A DNA stretch of 64,000 nucleotides, taken from NCBI RefSeq assembly GCF_009498295.1, contig NZ_CP040813.1, positions 2,549,001-2,613,000 on the forward strand, read 5' to 3'. Every line of letters starts with the position of its first letter. Within the stretch, counting starts at the first letter, position 1. The DNA is from Oceanihabitans sp. IOP_32 (GTDB taxonomy: Bacteria > Bacteroidota > Bacteroidia > Flavobacteriales > Flavobacteriaceae). Position numbers and translations under genes: made by a program. Below are positions 7,574 to 17,200 of the stretch, piece after piece. The notes below the pieces were generated by a model. The model did no database searches, was not told where the DNA came from, and saw only the letters and a list, made by a program, of their open reading frames with translations.

Positions 7574-9202
7574 CTATTCTCCTAAAAATGGATAGCGATA
7601 ATCGACAGGTGTAACAAAGGTTTCCTTTATTAATCTAGGCGAAACCCAACGCAATAAGTTTTGGGCGCTACCGGCTTTATCGTTGGTACCCGAAGCTCGA
7701 GCACCACCAAAAGGTTGTTGTCCAACAACGGCACCAGTGGGCTTATCGTTAATATAAAAATTGCCCGCGGCATTTTGTAAAGCGTCTGTAGCCTCTGTAA
7801 TAGCATATCTATCGGTGGCAAGAATTGCCCCTGTTAAACCGTATTCGCTTGTTTCGTCGACTAATTTTAAAGTTTCAGTGTATTTATGCTCATCATAAAC
7901 ATAAATAGTTATAACGGGCCCAAATAATTCTGTACACATCGTCGAATATTTTGGGTTTGTAGTTACAATTACGGTTGGCTCAATAAAATAACCTATCGAT
8001 TTGTCGTAGTTACCACCAACAATAACTTCCGCGTCAGCGTCGCTTTTAGCCGCATCAATATAAGAAGCGAGTTTGTCAAAAGACGCTTCATTAATTACGG
8101 CCGTAATAAAATTACTCATGTCTTCTGGAGAGCCCATTTTAAAGGACTTTACATCTTCAACGACAAATTTTTTGACCTCTTCCCAAATATTAGAAGGAAT
8201 ATAAGCTCTTGATGCGGCACTACATTTTTGTCCTTGAAACTCGAATGCTCCTCTAGAAATGGCAGTGGCCACTTGTTTTGGAACGGCAGATTTATGCGCT
8301 ACAATAAAGTCTTTCCCGCCTGTTTCCCCAACTATTCTAGGGTAGGTTTTATAGTTTTCTATATTATTTGCAATTTGTTTCCACAAGTTTTGAAAAACTG
8401 GAGTTGACCCCGTGTAGTGTAATCCAGAAAAGTGCGGACTAGCCATAACCGTATCTGTAATCATTCTTGGATCTCCAAAAACCACATTAATTACACCAGC
8501 AGGCACACCAGCTTCTTTAAATACATCCATTATAACTTTAGCCGAATATATTTGGTTGTTACTTGGTTTCCAAACCACAACATTGCCCATTAGGGCCATA
8601 CAGGCTGGTAGGTTTCCTGCAATGGCAGTAAAGTTAAACGGGGTAACGGCATAGGTGAAACCTTCTAGCGGACGGTACTCAACACGGTTCCATGCATCGC
8701 TTGTGCTTTCTGGCTGATCGTAATAAATATCCGTCATAAACTGTACATTAAATCGCAAGAAGTCTATGAGTTCGCAGGCCGCATCAATCTCAGCCTGATG
8801 TATGTTTTTAGATTGTGCAATCATTGTCGCTGCATTTATTTTTGCACGGTAAGGTCCGGCAATAAGCTCAGCAGCTTTTAGAAATATTCCAGCGCGTTGT
8901 TCCCATGGCATTTGCACCCAATTTTTTCTAGCTTCAAGTGCTGTAGAAATGGCTTCTTCAACGTGTTTTTTTTCGGCTAAATGGTAGGTGCCCACACTGT
9001 GTTTATGATCGTGCGGTGGCGACATGGTTCTGGTGTTGCCAGTTGTAACGTCCTTACCATTAATATACATTGGTACATCAATTTGGCTGTTAAACATGCT
9101 TTTGTAAGCTTTAAGAACAGCATCACGTTCTGGAGAACCCGGAGCATAGCCCTTAACAGGTTCGTTTATAGCAACTGGTACGTTAAAAAATCCTTTTCCC
9201 AT
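7574..9202 (-). CDS. pruA: L-glutamate gamma-semialdehyde dehydrogenase
   Basis: Aldehyde dehydrogenase that oxidises glutamate semialdehyde (from proline) to glutamate with NAD+. 542 residues; the catalytic pair is E293 (VGETGGKDF) and C327 (QGQKCSAASR). The EFQGQKCSAASRAY motif is characteristic of the 1-pyrroline-5-carboxylate dehydrogenase group rather than other ALDHs. It is a stand-alone enzyme, not fused to proline dehydrogenase, and no putA partner is in the window. Confidence 0.95.
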   Translation of the reverse strand: MGKGFFNVPVAINEPVKGYAPGSPERDAVLKAYKSMFNSQIDVPMYINGKDVTTGNTRTMSPPHDHKHSVGTYHLAEKKHVEEAISTALEARKNWVQMPWEQRAGIFLKAAELIAGPYRAKINAATMIAQSKNIHQAEIDAACELIDFLRFNVQFMTDIYYDQPESTSDAWNRVEYRPLEGFTYAVTPFNFTAIAGNLPACMALMGNVVVWKPSNNQIYSAKVIMDVFKEAGVPAGVINVVFGDPRMITDTVMASPHFSGLHYTGSTPVFQNLWKQIANNIENYKTYPRIVGETGGKDFIVAHKSAVPKQVATAISRGAFEFQGQKCSAASRAYIPSNIWEEVKKFVVEDVKSFKMGSPEDMSNFITAVINEASFDKLASYIDAAKSDADAEVIVGGNYDKSIGYFIEPTVIVTTNPKYSTMCTELFGPVITIYVYDEHKYTETLKLVDETSEYGLTGAILATDRYAITEATDALQNAAGNFYINDKPTGAVVGQQPFGGARASGTNDKAGSAQNLLRWVSPRLIKETFVTPVDYRYPFLGE

Positions 9203-9342
9203 TGTTTTTATTTTATATTAAATTGTAAAAAAGTTTGATTTGTAAACTTACGAATTTTAAAAGCATTTGAAAATAGCTTTAGGTATTATCTTGTAAATTA
9301 TATTTGGATAATTTTGTAAGTTGTTAACCAATTTTAAAGTTT

Positions 9343-10053
9343 ATGTGTACAGTTACCGTCATTCCTATGGGTGCTAATGATTTTGTGCTCACCACAAATC
9401 GAGATGAAGCTCCCAATAGACCTACTTTAAAACCGGCATTTTACACTTTAAACCACACCAAGTTATGGTTTCCGAAGGATGAGTTATCTGGAGGCACTTG
9501 GATTGGGGTAAGCGATAAAAAAAGGGTTGTTTGTTTACTTAATGGCGGATTTGTTGGTCATGAACGAAAATCGAATTATCGATTAAGCAGAGGTGTCGTT
9601 GTAAAAGATATTTTAATTTCTAAAAATGTTATAGAAACCGTTTTAAACTATAATTTTTTGGGTATTGAACCATTTACGGTTATTCTCTTAGATTGGAGTA
9701 TGGGTTTAAAATTGTATGAATTAGTCTGGGATGGGCTAAATACTCATTTCAAACCCTTAGATTTTGAGCCTAAAATTTGGTCCTCTTCTTCATTGTACTC
9801 AAAAACTATGAAAAGTGAACGCGAGCAGTGGTTTGAAGCTTATAAAAAGGATACAGATTTAAACCCAGAATCTCTGTTAAGATTTCATAAAACGGCAGGA
9901 CAGAACAATGGGCAATTTGGAGTGATTATGGATCGAGGTCATGTTAAAACAACTAGCATTACTCAAGTGGCCAAATCTGGTATTAATTTAAATTTGCACC
10001 ACATAAATCTTTTAGACCGTACTGAAATAGCACAAGTCTTTGTTATGCCCTAA
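9343..10053 (+). CDS. NRDE (TANGO2-like) family protein
   Basis: 236 residues starting MCTVTVIPMGANDFVLTTNRDE; the TNRDE motif names the family. The N-terminal Cys after Met and the fold suggest an Ntn-hydrolase-like protein, but the biochemical role is not settled (TANGO2 homologues have been linked to heme and lipid handling). A -7 box TAATTTTG sits at 9309-9316. It is divergent from pruA and convergent with apaG. Confidence 0.85.
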   Translation: MCTVTVIPMGANDFVLTTNRDEAPNRPTLKPAFYTLNHTKLWFPKDELSGGTWIGVSDKKRVVCLLNGGFVGHERKSNYRLSRGVVVKDILISKNVIETVLNYNFLGIEPFTVILLDWSMGLKLYELVWDGLNTHFKPLDFEPKIWSSSSLYSKTMKSEREQWFEAYKKDTDLNPESLLRFHKTAGQNNGQFGVIMDRGHVKTTSITQVAKSGINLNLHHINLLDRTEIAQVFVMP

Positions 10054-10260
10054 TATTTTTTTTTGGCTAGGTTGTTACTAAAATTCCATTAATAATCAAG
10101 GCGTATAATCAAAAAGGTATTTTAGAAAAGCAATGAGTAGGTATCACTAATTTTTAAATAAATGCTTTCGTGATATTGGTAAAATAAAGTACGACGGCAA
10201 TCTGGATACCTAGTTTAATCCCAATCTTATGCCCTTAGGGTTTATCCTATTTTTAAGTTT

Positions 10261-10647
10261 TTAGTTTACAGCAAAAGGCGCATTTAATCCAAATGTTGGA
10301 ATAAAAACCTTAAACTTTTTGCCGGTAGTAAAATTCACCATGTTATAGTGACCCTGCATCGCCCCGAAGGGTGCATTTAACAGGCATCCTGAAGTGTAGG
10401 TGTGAGATTCTCCAGGGCTTAAAATAGGCGTTTTTCCAACAACACCTTCTCCAGATACGGTTTCAAGAGTGTTTAAGGCGTCTATAATTTCCCAATAACG
10501 GGAATTAAGCTGCACGGTATCTTTGCTTTTGTTTTCTATAGTTACCGTGTAAGCGAAGGCAAACTGTATAATGTAATTTCTGTAAAAAGAACCTTCGAAG
10601 TTGGTTTTTACCGAAATTTTTATGCCGCTTGTAACTTGTTGAACCAT
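10261..10647 (-). CDS. apaG: ApaG domain protein
   Basis: 128-residue ApaG, a beta-sandwich protein linked in enterobacteria to Co2+/Mg2+ resistance. Motifs YTVTIENKS, SRYWEIID and GCLLNAPFGAMQGHY are conserved. I start at the ATG at 10647 (MVQQVTSG), where the family begins; the longer frame to 10722 would add a 25-residue hydrophobic leader not seen in ApaG. Confidence 0.92.
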   Translation of the reverse strand: MVQQVTSGIKISVKTNFEGSFYRNYIIQFAFAYTVTIENKSKDTVQLNSRYWEIIDALNTLETVSGEGVVGKTPILSPGESHTYTSGCLLNAPFGAMQGHYNMVNFTTGKKFKVFIPTFGLNAPFAVN

Positions 10648-10816
10648 CCTAGTTGTTGATATACAATATGTTTGTGTTGCTAATGTAATAAAAATAATGT
10701 ATTGCATTATAAAATTTAACACTTGTATTTAAACATGGCCTTATATACTATTTATAACATAAAAAAACGGTTTATAATTGGTGTAGATTTGTAAACTGGT
10801 TAATTACTTTAAAGCA

Positions 10817-12064
10817 TTAATTTGAGATATTAACCGAAGAACCTTCACCTAAACCTATAATGTTATCGTATCGGCCACCTAAATCCCTGTAATATACAAG
10901 AGCCTTATAATTGTTTTCGGTTTGATAAAAGTTTCCACTAATCGCGCCTTCGTCTAATACCCCTTTATTTGTAATGACATATTTGTAGTTGTAAAAGCCT
11001 TGTTTTAATAATAAGGCATGTTTAAAAACATGGTCTTTGGCATCAAAAGTCATTTTGGTATCCTCGTTAATGGTGTAATTGTTAAAATTGCCGTATATAT
11101 GAATGGTTTTGTCTAGTAATTTTGGGCTAGGCGCTAATGAAAAATGAACCCAAACATAATCGGCCTCAATATTTGGGTTGTCGGCATTTATACTTGTTAT
11201 CAAAAAATTCCCATTAATATCTGGATTGTAGGTGTAGGGTTTCGAAGCCCTTTCGGTATTTGTAAACAAGTAATTATGATATAAATCTTGTAAATCGATA
11301 TGACGAACACTTATGTTGGCCGCTCTTATATCTTTATTGTCGAAGTATAAATATTCGTTACCTCCCCAAAAACTAGATTCGGTATCGTATTTGTAAATTA
11401 GCTTATTACCTATGGTGTATTGAGGTTTTAAACCTGAAATCGCAGTGTTTAAATTATTGTTTTGAATGATTAAGGTTTTTACACGTTGTTTAGGATTGTT
11501 TAGTTGTAAATCGTTTGATGAGATTTCAAGCTCTACACGTTGTTTTTGGTCTATAAACTCAAGGTCTCTTGAGCGTTTTATATTTACAGCAACTTTAGTT
11601 TTATTCTCGTAAACCATAAATTTTCTCGAAAAAACCAGTTGGTCGTCATCATTAAAAATACTCAATAAATAGTTTCCTGATACTTTTAAGCGCTTTGTTT
11701 GTGCATTGGGTATTGTGAGTTTGTAGTGTGAGTATATTTGATAAGTGTTTAGTGAATTCTCATAGCTTCTAATACGTTGATTGTCGAAGCCGTCAATATA
11801 TTCTGATTTGACTAAAATTGAAGGCGACCAATCAAAATTAAAATGGTCAATTTTATAATAGTAATCCGCTTCATTACCGTTTAAGGCATCAAACGATAGG
11901 CTTAATGTTTCACCTAATTTTATAATGGGTAATTGACTTTCTTGGGTGTTGCTTTTAAACGTTATTGTTTTAATGTAATCTGGTGGGCTTACTTCCTGAG
12001 TTTGCGAGAAAATTAATAGCGGTAGAAATATTAAAACGATTAGATTTTTACACTTTAATGACAT
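10817..12064 (-). CDS. Type IX secretion system plug protein (DUF5103)
   Basis: 415 residues with a signal peptide (MSLKCKNLIVLIFLPLLIFSQ). The family was formerly DUF5103; structural work on the SprA translocon of Flavobacterium identified it as the periplasmic plug that closes the pore. Conserved pieces include KTITFKSNTQESQLPI, FDWSPSILVKSEYIDGFD and the C-terminal FKHALLLKQGFYNYKY. It lies alone here; the core T9SS genes are not in the window. It is divergent from nqrA. Confidence 0.88.
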   Translation of the reverse strand: MSLKCKNLIVLIFLPLLIFSQTQEVSPPDYIKTITFKSNTQESQLPIIKLGETLSLSFDALNGNEADYYYKIDHFNFDWSPSILVKSEYIDGFDNQRIRSYENSLNTYQIYSHYKLTIPNAQTKRLKVSGNYLLSIFNDDDQLVFSRKFMVYENKTKVAVNIKRSRDLEFIDQKQRVELEISSNDLQLNNPKQRVKTLIIQNNNLNTAISGLKPQYTIGNKLIYKYDTESSFWGGNEYLYFDNKDIRAANISVRHIDLQDLYHNYLFTNTERASKPYTYNPDINGNFLITSINADNPNIEADYVWVHFSLAPSPKLLDKTIHIYGNFNNYTINEDTKMTFDAKDHVFKHALLLKQGFYNYKYVITNKGVLDEGAISGNFYQTENNYKALVYYRDLGGRYDNIIGLGEGSSVNISN

Positions 12065-12230
12065 TTTTTTAATATTTTTGTATAAAGATAATCAAATATA
12101 ATACCTAAGTGTTTTTATTTTATTTAGAATAAGTATAAATAATAAGCTTGAGGTACTTAGAAAGGATTCTCCACTATTAAAATCGTATTTTTACACTGAT
12201 TTTTTTAGATAACTAATTTTAAAAATAAAT

Positions 12231-13586
12231 ATGTCAAACGGCATTCGGATTAAAAAAGGTCTGGACATAAAACTTAAAGGTAAAGCTGAAAAAACCGTCG
12301 AAGAGGCGATTAAAAGCAATTACTTTGTCATAAGACCAGAAGATTTTCACAACATTACACCAAAACTTATCGTAAAAGAAGGCACTTCAGTAAAAGCTGG
12401 AGACACGGTATTTTACGACAAATCTCAAGAGCTTATTACTTTTTCTTCTCCGGTATCGGGAAAGGTGGTTGAAGTGATGCGTGGGCCAAAAAGACGCATT
12501 GATGCTATTAAAATTCAAGCAGATAAAGAGCAGGTGTACCAAGACCATGGAGTATTTAATTTAGAGACTGCGACTGCTCAAACGCTTAAAACGCATTTAT
12601 TAGCATCGGGTTGTTGGCCATTTATAAAGCAGCGACCTTACGATGTTATTGCAAATCCAGAGAAAACACCAAAATCTATTTTTGTTTCTGCTTATGCAAG
12701 CGCTCCTTTGGCAGCCGATTTAGACTTTACCTTACAAGGTAAAGAGGCAGAGTTACAGGCCGCGATTACTGCACTTTCTAAACTTACCGAAGGCCAAGTG
12801 CATGTATCGGTTGGAGCGGGATCTAACTCGCCACTAGCGGGTGTTACTGGTGCGACTATTCACAAAGTTTCTGGGCCTCATCCTGCTGGTAATGTAGGGA
12901 CGCAAATCAATAAAATAGACCCAATTAATAAAGGAGACATTGTTTGGACGGTTAATGCGCAGGACTTAGTCATTATCGGAGAGCTGTTATTAACAGGTAA
13001 GTTTAATGCCGAACGTGTTGTGGCATTAGTTGGCTCGTTAATTGAAAAACCGCGATATTTCGTTTGTAAAATAGGTTGTGAAATTGCAACTATGATATAC
13101 GATAAGGGAATCTCTAAAGATGCCAATGCACGTATTATTTCGGGCAATGTCTTAAGCGGAAAACAAATTCAACCAGATGGGGTTCTAGATTATTACAGTA
13201 ATGTTATTTCAGTTATTCCCGAAGGTGATGATTATGAGTTTTTTGGTTGGAATAAGCCAGTTTTTAATAAAGTATCTACTTCTAGAGCTTTAACATTTTC
13301 TTGGTTAAGTCCTAAGAAAAAATACGACTTAAATACAAACACCAATGGAGAGCATCGGGCATTTGTGATTACAGGGACTTACGAAAAGGTTTTTCCTTTA
13401 GATATATATCCGTTACAAATTTTAAAAGCTTGTATGTATGAAGATCTAGATGAGATGGAAGCTCTGGGAATGTACGAGGTAGCGCCAGAAGATTTTGCGC
13501 TTACAGAATTTGTTTGTGTGTCTAAACAACCACATCAAAAAATTATAAGAGCGGGATTAGATTTGATGCTGAAAGAAATTGGATAA
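12231..13586 (+). CDS. nqrA: Na+-translocating NADH:quinone reductase subunit A
   Basis: First gene of a complete nqrABCDEF operon encoding the sodium-pumping respiratory complex. NqrA is a peripheral subunit without its own redox cofactor that takes part in quinone binding. The 451 residues begin with SNGIRIKKGLDIKLKGKAE, followed by the RPEDFHNITPKLIVKEGTS lineage form and the Nqr/RnfC-like region. There is a 118-base gap before nqrB. Confidence 0.95.
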   Translation: MSNGIRIKKGLDIKLKGKAEKTVEEAIKSNYFVIRPEDFHNITPKLIVKEGTSVKAGDTVFYDKSQELITFSSPVSGKVVEVMRGPKRRIDAIKIQADKEQVYQDHGVFNLETATAQTLKTHLLASGCWPFIKQRPYDVIANPEKTPKSIFVSAYASAPLAADLDFTLQGKEAELQAAITALSKLTEGQVHVSVGAGSNSPLAGVTGATIHKVSGPHPAGNVGTQINKIDPINKGDIVWTVNAQDLVIIGELLLTGKFNAERVVALVGSLIEKPRYFVCKIGCEIATMIYDKGISKDANARIISGNVLSGKQIQPDGVLDYYSNVISVIPEGDDYEFFGWNKPVFNKVSTSRALTFSWLSPKKKYDLNTNTNGEHRAFVITGTYEKVFPLDIYPLQILKACMYEDLDEMEALGMYEVAPEDFALTEFVCVSKQPHQKIIRAGLDLMLKEIG

Positions 13587-13704
13587 TGATAAGTTTTCAT
13601 CCTATTTACATGGGATTGATGATATAAAAAATAGTCATACCAATTAGTAGAAGTCAAAAACAGAAAAGTTATTCATTTTTCTAACAAAATGAAAAATATA
13701 TAAG

Positions 13705-14913
13705 ATGAGCTTAAAAAGTAAACTACACAATTTTAAAGAAAAGAATAAAAACAAAAAATGGATACCAGCATTTAATGCCTTCCATACGTTTTTATATTTG
13801 CCAAACGAGACAACACAAGGTGGTACTCATATTAAAGTGGCCGATGATTTAAAGCGCACCATGAATACGGTAATCATGGCTCTAGTACCTTGTTTGATTT
13901 TCGGTATGTTTAATGCAGGTTATCAGCATTATTTAGCCTTAGGTGAAATTGAACAAGCCAAAGGGTTTCTTGGCGCATCGTTTTGGACTATAGATAATCT
14001 TGTAGTTGGAATATGGCAAGTATTGCCATTGGTAATTGTGTCTTACGGTGTAGGTTTATTAGTAGAATTTATATTCGCCATAATAAAAGGACACGAGGTA
14101 GAAGAAGGCTATCTAGTAACCGGTATGCTCGTGCCACTAATTGTCCCAGTAGATATTCCTTTATGGATGCTGGCGGTAGCGGTTGTATTTGGTGTAGTTA
14201 TTGGTAAAGAAGTGTTTGGCGGTACAGGAATGAATATACTTAATCCAGCCCTAACCATTCGAGCATTTTTGTTTTTTGCATATCCGACGTGGATGTCTGG
14301 AGATAAGGTGTGGGTGCATGGTGCTGTTGAGCGTGCTGGAACGCCCGACGCCATTTCTGGAGAAACCATATTAGGGTCTTATGCTCAAAATAATGGATCT
14401 TTGGGTTACGATAATTGGGATATGTTTTGGGGAATTATACCTGGGTCGGTTGGCGAAACCTCGAAGTTCCTAATTATTATAGGCGCCTTATTTTTAATTT
14501 TCACAAAAATTGGTAGTTGGAGAATTATACTCTCAACCTTAATAGGGGCATTGAGCATGGGGCTAATCTTTAACGGCGTTGTTAATGCTGGTTGGATTGG
14601 AGAATCGAGCAAGTTTTACGGATTAATGAATGTACCATTTTGGGAACACTTAATTATTGGAAGTATTTTATTTGGTGCCGTTTATATGGCCACAGATCCA
14701 GTAACGGCATCGCAAACTAATAAAGGCAAATGGATTTACGGATTCTTAATAGGATTTATCTCTATCATGATTCGTGTATTTAACCCAGCTTATCCAGAAG
14801 GGGTGTTTTTAGCAATACTATTAATGAATGTTTTCGCACCAACCATAGATCACTATGTGATAAAAGGAAATGTGAAACGCAGATTAAAACGAGTTCAAGT
14901 TAAAACAGCGTAA
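13705..14913 (+). CDS. nqrB: NADH:quinone reductase subunit B
   Basis: Integral membrane subunit of 402 residues with about ten membrane segments that carries riboflavin and a covalent FMN. The flavin-linkage motif reads SGET with T221 as the predicted FMN-threonine; most homologues have SGAT. PVDIPLWMLAVAVVFGVVIGKE and GTGMNILNPAL are conserved. Flavin attachment needs ApbE, which is not encoded in this window. Two bases separate it from nqrC. Confidence 0.95.
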   Translation: MSLKSKLHNFKEKNKNKKWIPAFNAFHTFLYLPNETTQGGTHIKVADDLKRTMNTVIMALVPCLIFGMFNAGYQHYLALGEIEQAKGFLGASFWTIDNLVVGIWQVLPLVIVSYGVGLLVEFIFAIIKGHEVEEGYLVTGMLVPLIVPVDIPLWMLAVAVVFGVVIGKEVFGGTGMNILNPALTIRAFLFFAYPTWMSGDKVWVHGAVERAGTPDAISGETILGSYAQNNGSLGYDNWDMFWGIIPGSVGETSKFLIIIGALFLIFTKIGSWRIILSTLIGALSMGLIFNGVVNAGWIGESSKFYGLMNVPFWEHLIIGSILFGAVYMATDPVTASQTNKGKWIYGFLIGFISIMIRVFNPAYPEGVFLAILLMNVFAPTIDHYVIKGNVKRRLKRVQVKTA

Positions 14914-14915
14914 TT

Positions 14916-15725
14916 ATGGCAATTAACACAGAAAAAAATTCATATACTATACTTTTTGCCGTTGTAATGGTAATGGTCGTAGGTTCTCTATTAGCGTTTA
15001 CCGCGTCGTCTTTAAAACCCAAAATTAAAGAGAATGAACGTATGGAAAAGCAGCAAAACATCTTGTATGCTATGGGAATAAACGGAAATGAAGGCAAAGG
15101 AGATATTGTTTTTATTTCAACCGACAAAGTCTCTGATGCTTTCGAAACCTATGTTTCAGAACAGTTAGTTTTAGAGTATAAGGACGGAGAAATTATAAAT
15201 CAACTTACAAGTGAAGAATTTATGACCTCCGACGATGAGGGTAAAGGTATAGCGCCTTATCTAATCGATGTTAAAAAACAACAAACTCGGGCAAAACAAG
15301 GTAAATCTAGATTTCTACCGTTATTTGTGGGCAATCAAGATGGCGAAACGGTTTATGTGGCACCAATTCGAGGCAAAGGACTTTGGGACGCTATTTGGGG
15401 GTATATCGCTCTGGATGAAAATATGGTAATTAAAGGCACATTTTTCGATCATGCAGCAGAGACTCCTGGTTTAGGTTCTAATATTAAACAGCGTTATTTT
15501 ATGGATGATTTTAAAGGAGAAAAGTTGTTGGATGAAGACGGTGTATTTAAAGGTGTAGCTGTAAAAAAAGGTAATAACGACCCGAGTAACGAAACCAAAG
15601 ACGATCATGCTGTAGATGCCTTAGCGGGCGCAACTATTACTGGAGATGGTGTATCTGCAATGATTAAGAAAGATTTGAAATTGTATAAGCCATTTTTTCA
15701 GAATTTAAAATCAAAAACAAATTAG
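14916..15725 (+). CDS. nqrC: NADH:quinone reductase subunit C
   Basis: 269 residues: one N-terminal membrane helix (YTILFAVVMVMVVGSLLAF), then a periplasmic FMN-binding domain. The flavin-linkage motif is DALAGATIT near the C-terminus with T240 as the predicted covalent site. AETPGLGSNIKQ is also conserved. Tightly spaced after nqrB and one base before nqrD. Confidence 0.95.
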   Translation: MAINTEKNSYTILFAVVMVMVVGSLLAFTASSLKPKIKENERMEKQQNILYAMGINGNEGKGDIVFISTDKVSDAFETYVSEQLVLEYKDGEIINQLTSEEFMTSDDEGKGIAPYLIDVKKQQTRAKQGKSRFLPLFVGNQDGETVYVAPIRGKGLWDAIWGYIALDENMVIKGTFFDHAAETPGLGSNIKQRYFMDDFKGEKLLDEDGVFKGVAVKKGNNDPSNETKDDHAVDALAGATITGDGVSAMIKKDLKLYKPFFQNLKSKTN

Positions 15726-15726
15726 T

Positions 15727-16371
15727 ATGGGACTTCTATCAAGAAAAGACGCTAAATTAATTACAGATCCCTTAGCGGATAATAACCCAATTACCATTCA
15801 AGTACTGGGCATCTGTTCGGCTTTAGCAATTACAGCAGATTTAAAAGCATCTATGGTAATGGGTGTTGCTGTATTGTTTGTTATGGGTGTTGGAAATGTG
15901 GTTATTTCCTTAATGCGAAATATGATACCTTCAAAAATTAGAATTATTGTACAACTAATAGTTGTGGCATCGCTTGTAATTATTGTAGATCAAGTTTTAA
16001 AAGCCTATGCTTTTGAATTGAGTAAAACACTCTCGGTATTTATAGGGCTTATCATTACAAACTGTATCATTATGGGGCGTTTTGAGGCGTTTGCTTTGGC
16101 TAATGGCCCATACCGATCGTTTTTAGATGGTATTGGCAATGCTTTAGGTTACGCCGTAATTTTAGTGATTGTTGGATTTTTTAGAGAGCTTTTAGGTGCT
16201 GGAACACTGCTTGGAATCCCAGTATTAGGAGACCCTATCGAAAAAACAGGGGTATTCTCAATAGGTTATGAAAATAATGGCTTTATGTTAATGCCTCCAA
16301 TGGCACTTATAATTGTAGGCCTTATTATTTGGGTACAACGCAGTAAAAATAAAAATTTAATAGAAGATTAA
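15727..16371 (+). CDS. nqrD: NADH:quinone reductase subunit D
   Basis: 214-residue membrane subunit with six predicted helices. MGLLSRKDAKLITDPLADNNP and TNCIIMGRFEAFALANGP are typical; the cysteine in TNCII together with its NqrE counterpart is thought to bind the intramembrane iron centre. A 96-base gap follows before nqrE, the largest after nqrA-nqrB. Confidence 0.95.
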   Translation: MGLLSRKDAKLITDPLADNNPITIQVLGICSALAITADLKASMVMGVAVLFVMGVGNVVISLMRNMIPSKIRIIVQLIVVASLVIIVDQVLKAYAFELSKTLSVFIGLIITNCIIMGRFEAFALANGPYRSFLDGIGNALGYAVILVIVGFFRELLGAGTLLGIPVLGDPIEKTGVFSIGYENNGFMLMPPMALIIVGLIIWVQRSKNKNLIED

Positions 16372-16467
16372 AACGACATGCTGTCCAGTATGTTTTTCAA
16401 GATTTTCTAGAACTAACAAAAAGGTAATAAGAGCCTGATGTAAATTCAGGATTCAAAACACAAAAAA

Positions 16468-17199
16468 ATGATAGAACATATAGAATTATTTTTTAAATCC
16501 ATTTTTATAGATAATATGGTGTTTGCTGTTTTTTTAGGCATGTGTTCCTATTTAGCAGTATCTAAAAAGGTGGCTACAGCTGTAGGCCTAGGCGCCGCAG
16601 TTATATTTGTATTGGCTATAACGGTACCCTTAAACTGGTTGTTAGATCAATATTTATTGCAACCAGGAGCTTTAACTTGGCTCGGTCCCGAATATGCAGA
16701 TTACGACTTAGGCTTTTTGTCTTTCATTATGTTTATCGCAACTATTGCTACTATGGTACAATTGGTAGAAATAGTAGTAGAAAAATTTTCGCCTGCATTA
16801 TATAATTCTTTAGGGATTTTCTTACCGCTAATTGCCGTAAACTGTGCCATATTAGGCGGGTCATTATTTATGCAATCGAGAGAAATTGAAACTTTAGGGC
16901 TAGCTGTTAACTATGGAATTTCTTCTGGAATTGGTTGGTTTTTGGCTATTTTGGCCATTGCCGCGATACGTGAAAAAATTCGATACAGTAACGTACCAGC
17001 ACCTTTAAGAGGTTTAGGAATTACGTTTATTATTACGGGTTTAATGGGGATTGGCTTTTTAAGTTTTGGTGGTATGTTAACTGGGGGAGACGAAGAGAGC
17101 GCACCCGCTGCAGAGCCTACAACGGTAATATTAGAACAAGAAGAGAAAACAGAAGAAGCTAAAGAATTAGCAGAAAACACTACTAAAACAATAAATTAA
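16468..17199 (+). CDS. nqrE: NADH:quinone reductase subunit E
   Basis: Six-helix membrane subunit, paralogous to NqrD in inverted topology; VNCAILGGSLF holds the partner cysteine of the intramembrane iron site. At 243 residues it is longer than the enterobacterial or Vibrio form (about 198): after GGMLTGGDEES comes a hydrophilic tail rich in Glu, Lys and Ala. This tail is seen in related Bacteroidota proteins, as far as I recall, and its role is unknown. Confidence 0.95.
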   Translation: MIEHIELFFKSIFIDNMVFAVFLGMCSYLAVSKKVATAVGLGAAVIFVLAITVPLNWLLDQYLLQPGALTWLGPEYADYDLGFLSFIMFIATIATMVQLVEIVVEKFSPALYNSLGIFLPLIAVNCAILGGSLFMQSREIETLGLAVNYGISSGIGWFLAILAIAAIREKIRYSNVPAPLRGLGITFIITGLMGIGFLSFGGMLTGGDEESAPAAEPTTVILEQEEKTEEAKELAENTTKTIN

Positions 17200-17200
17200 T

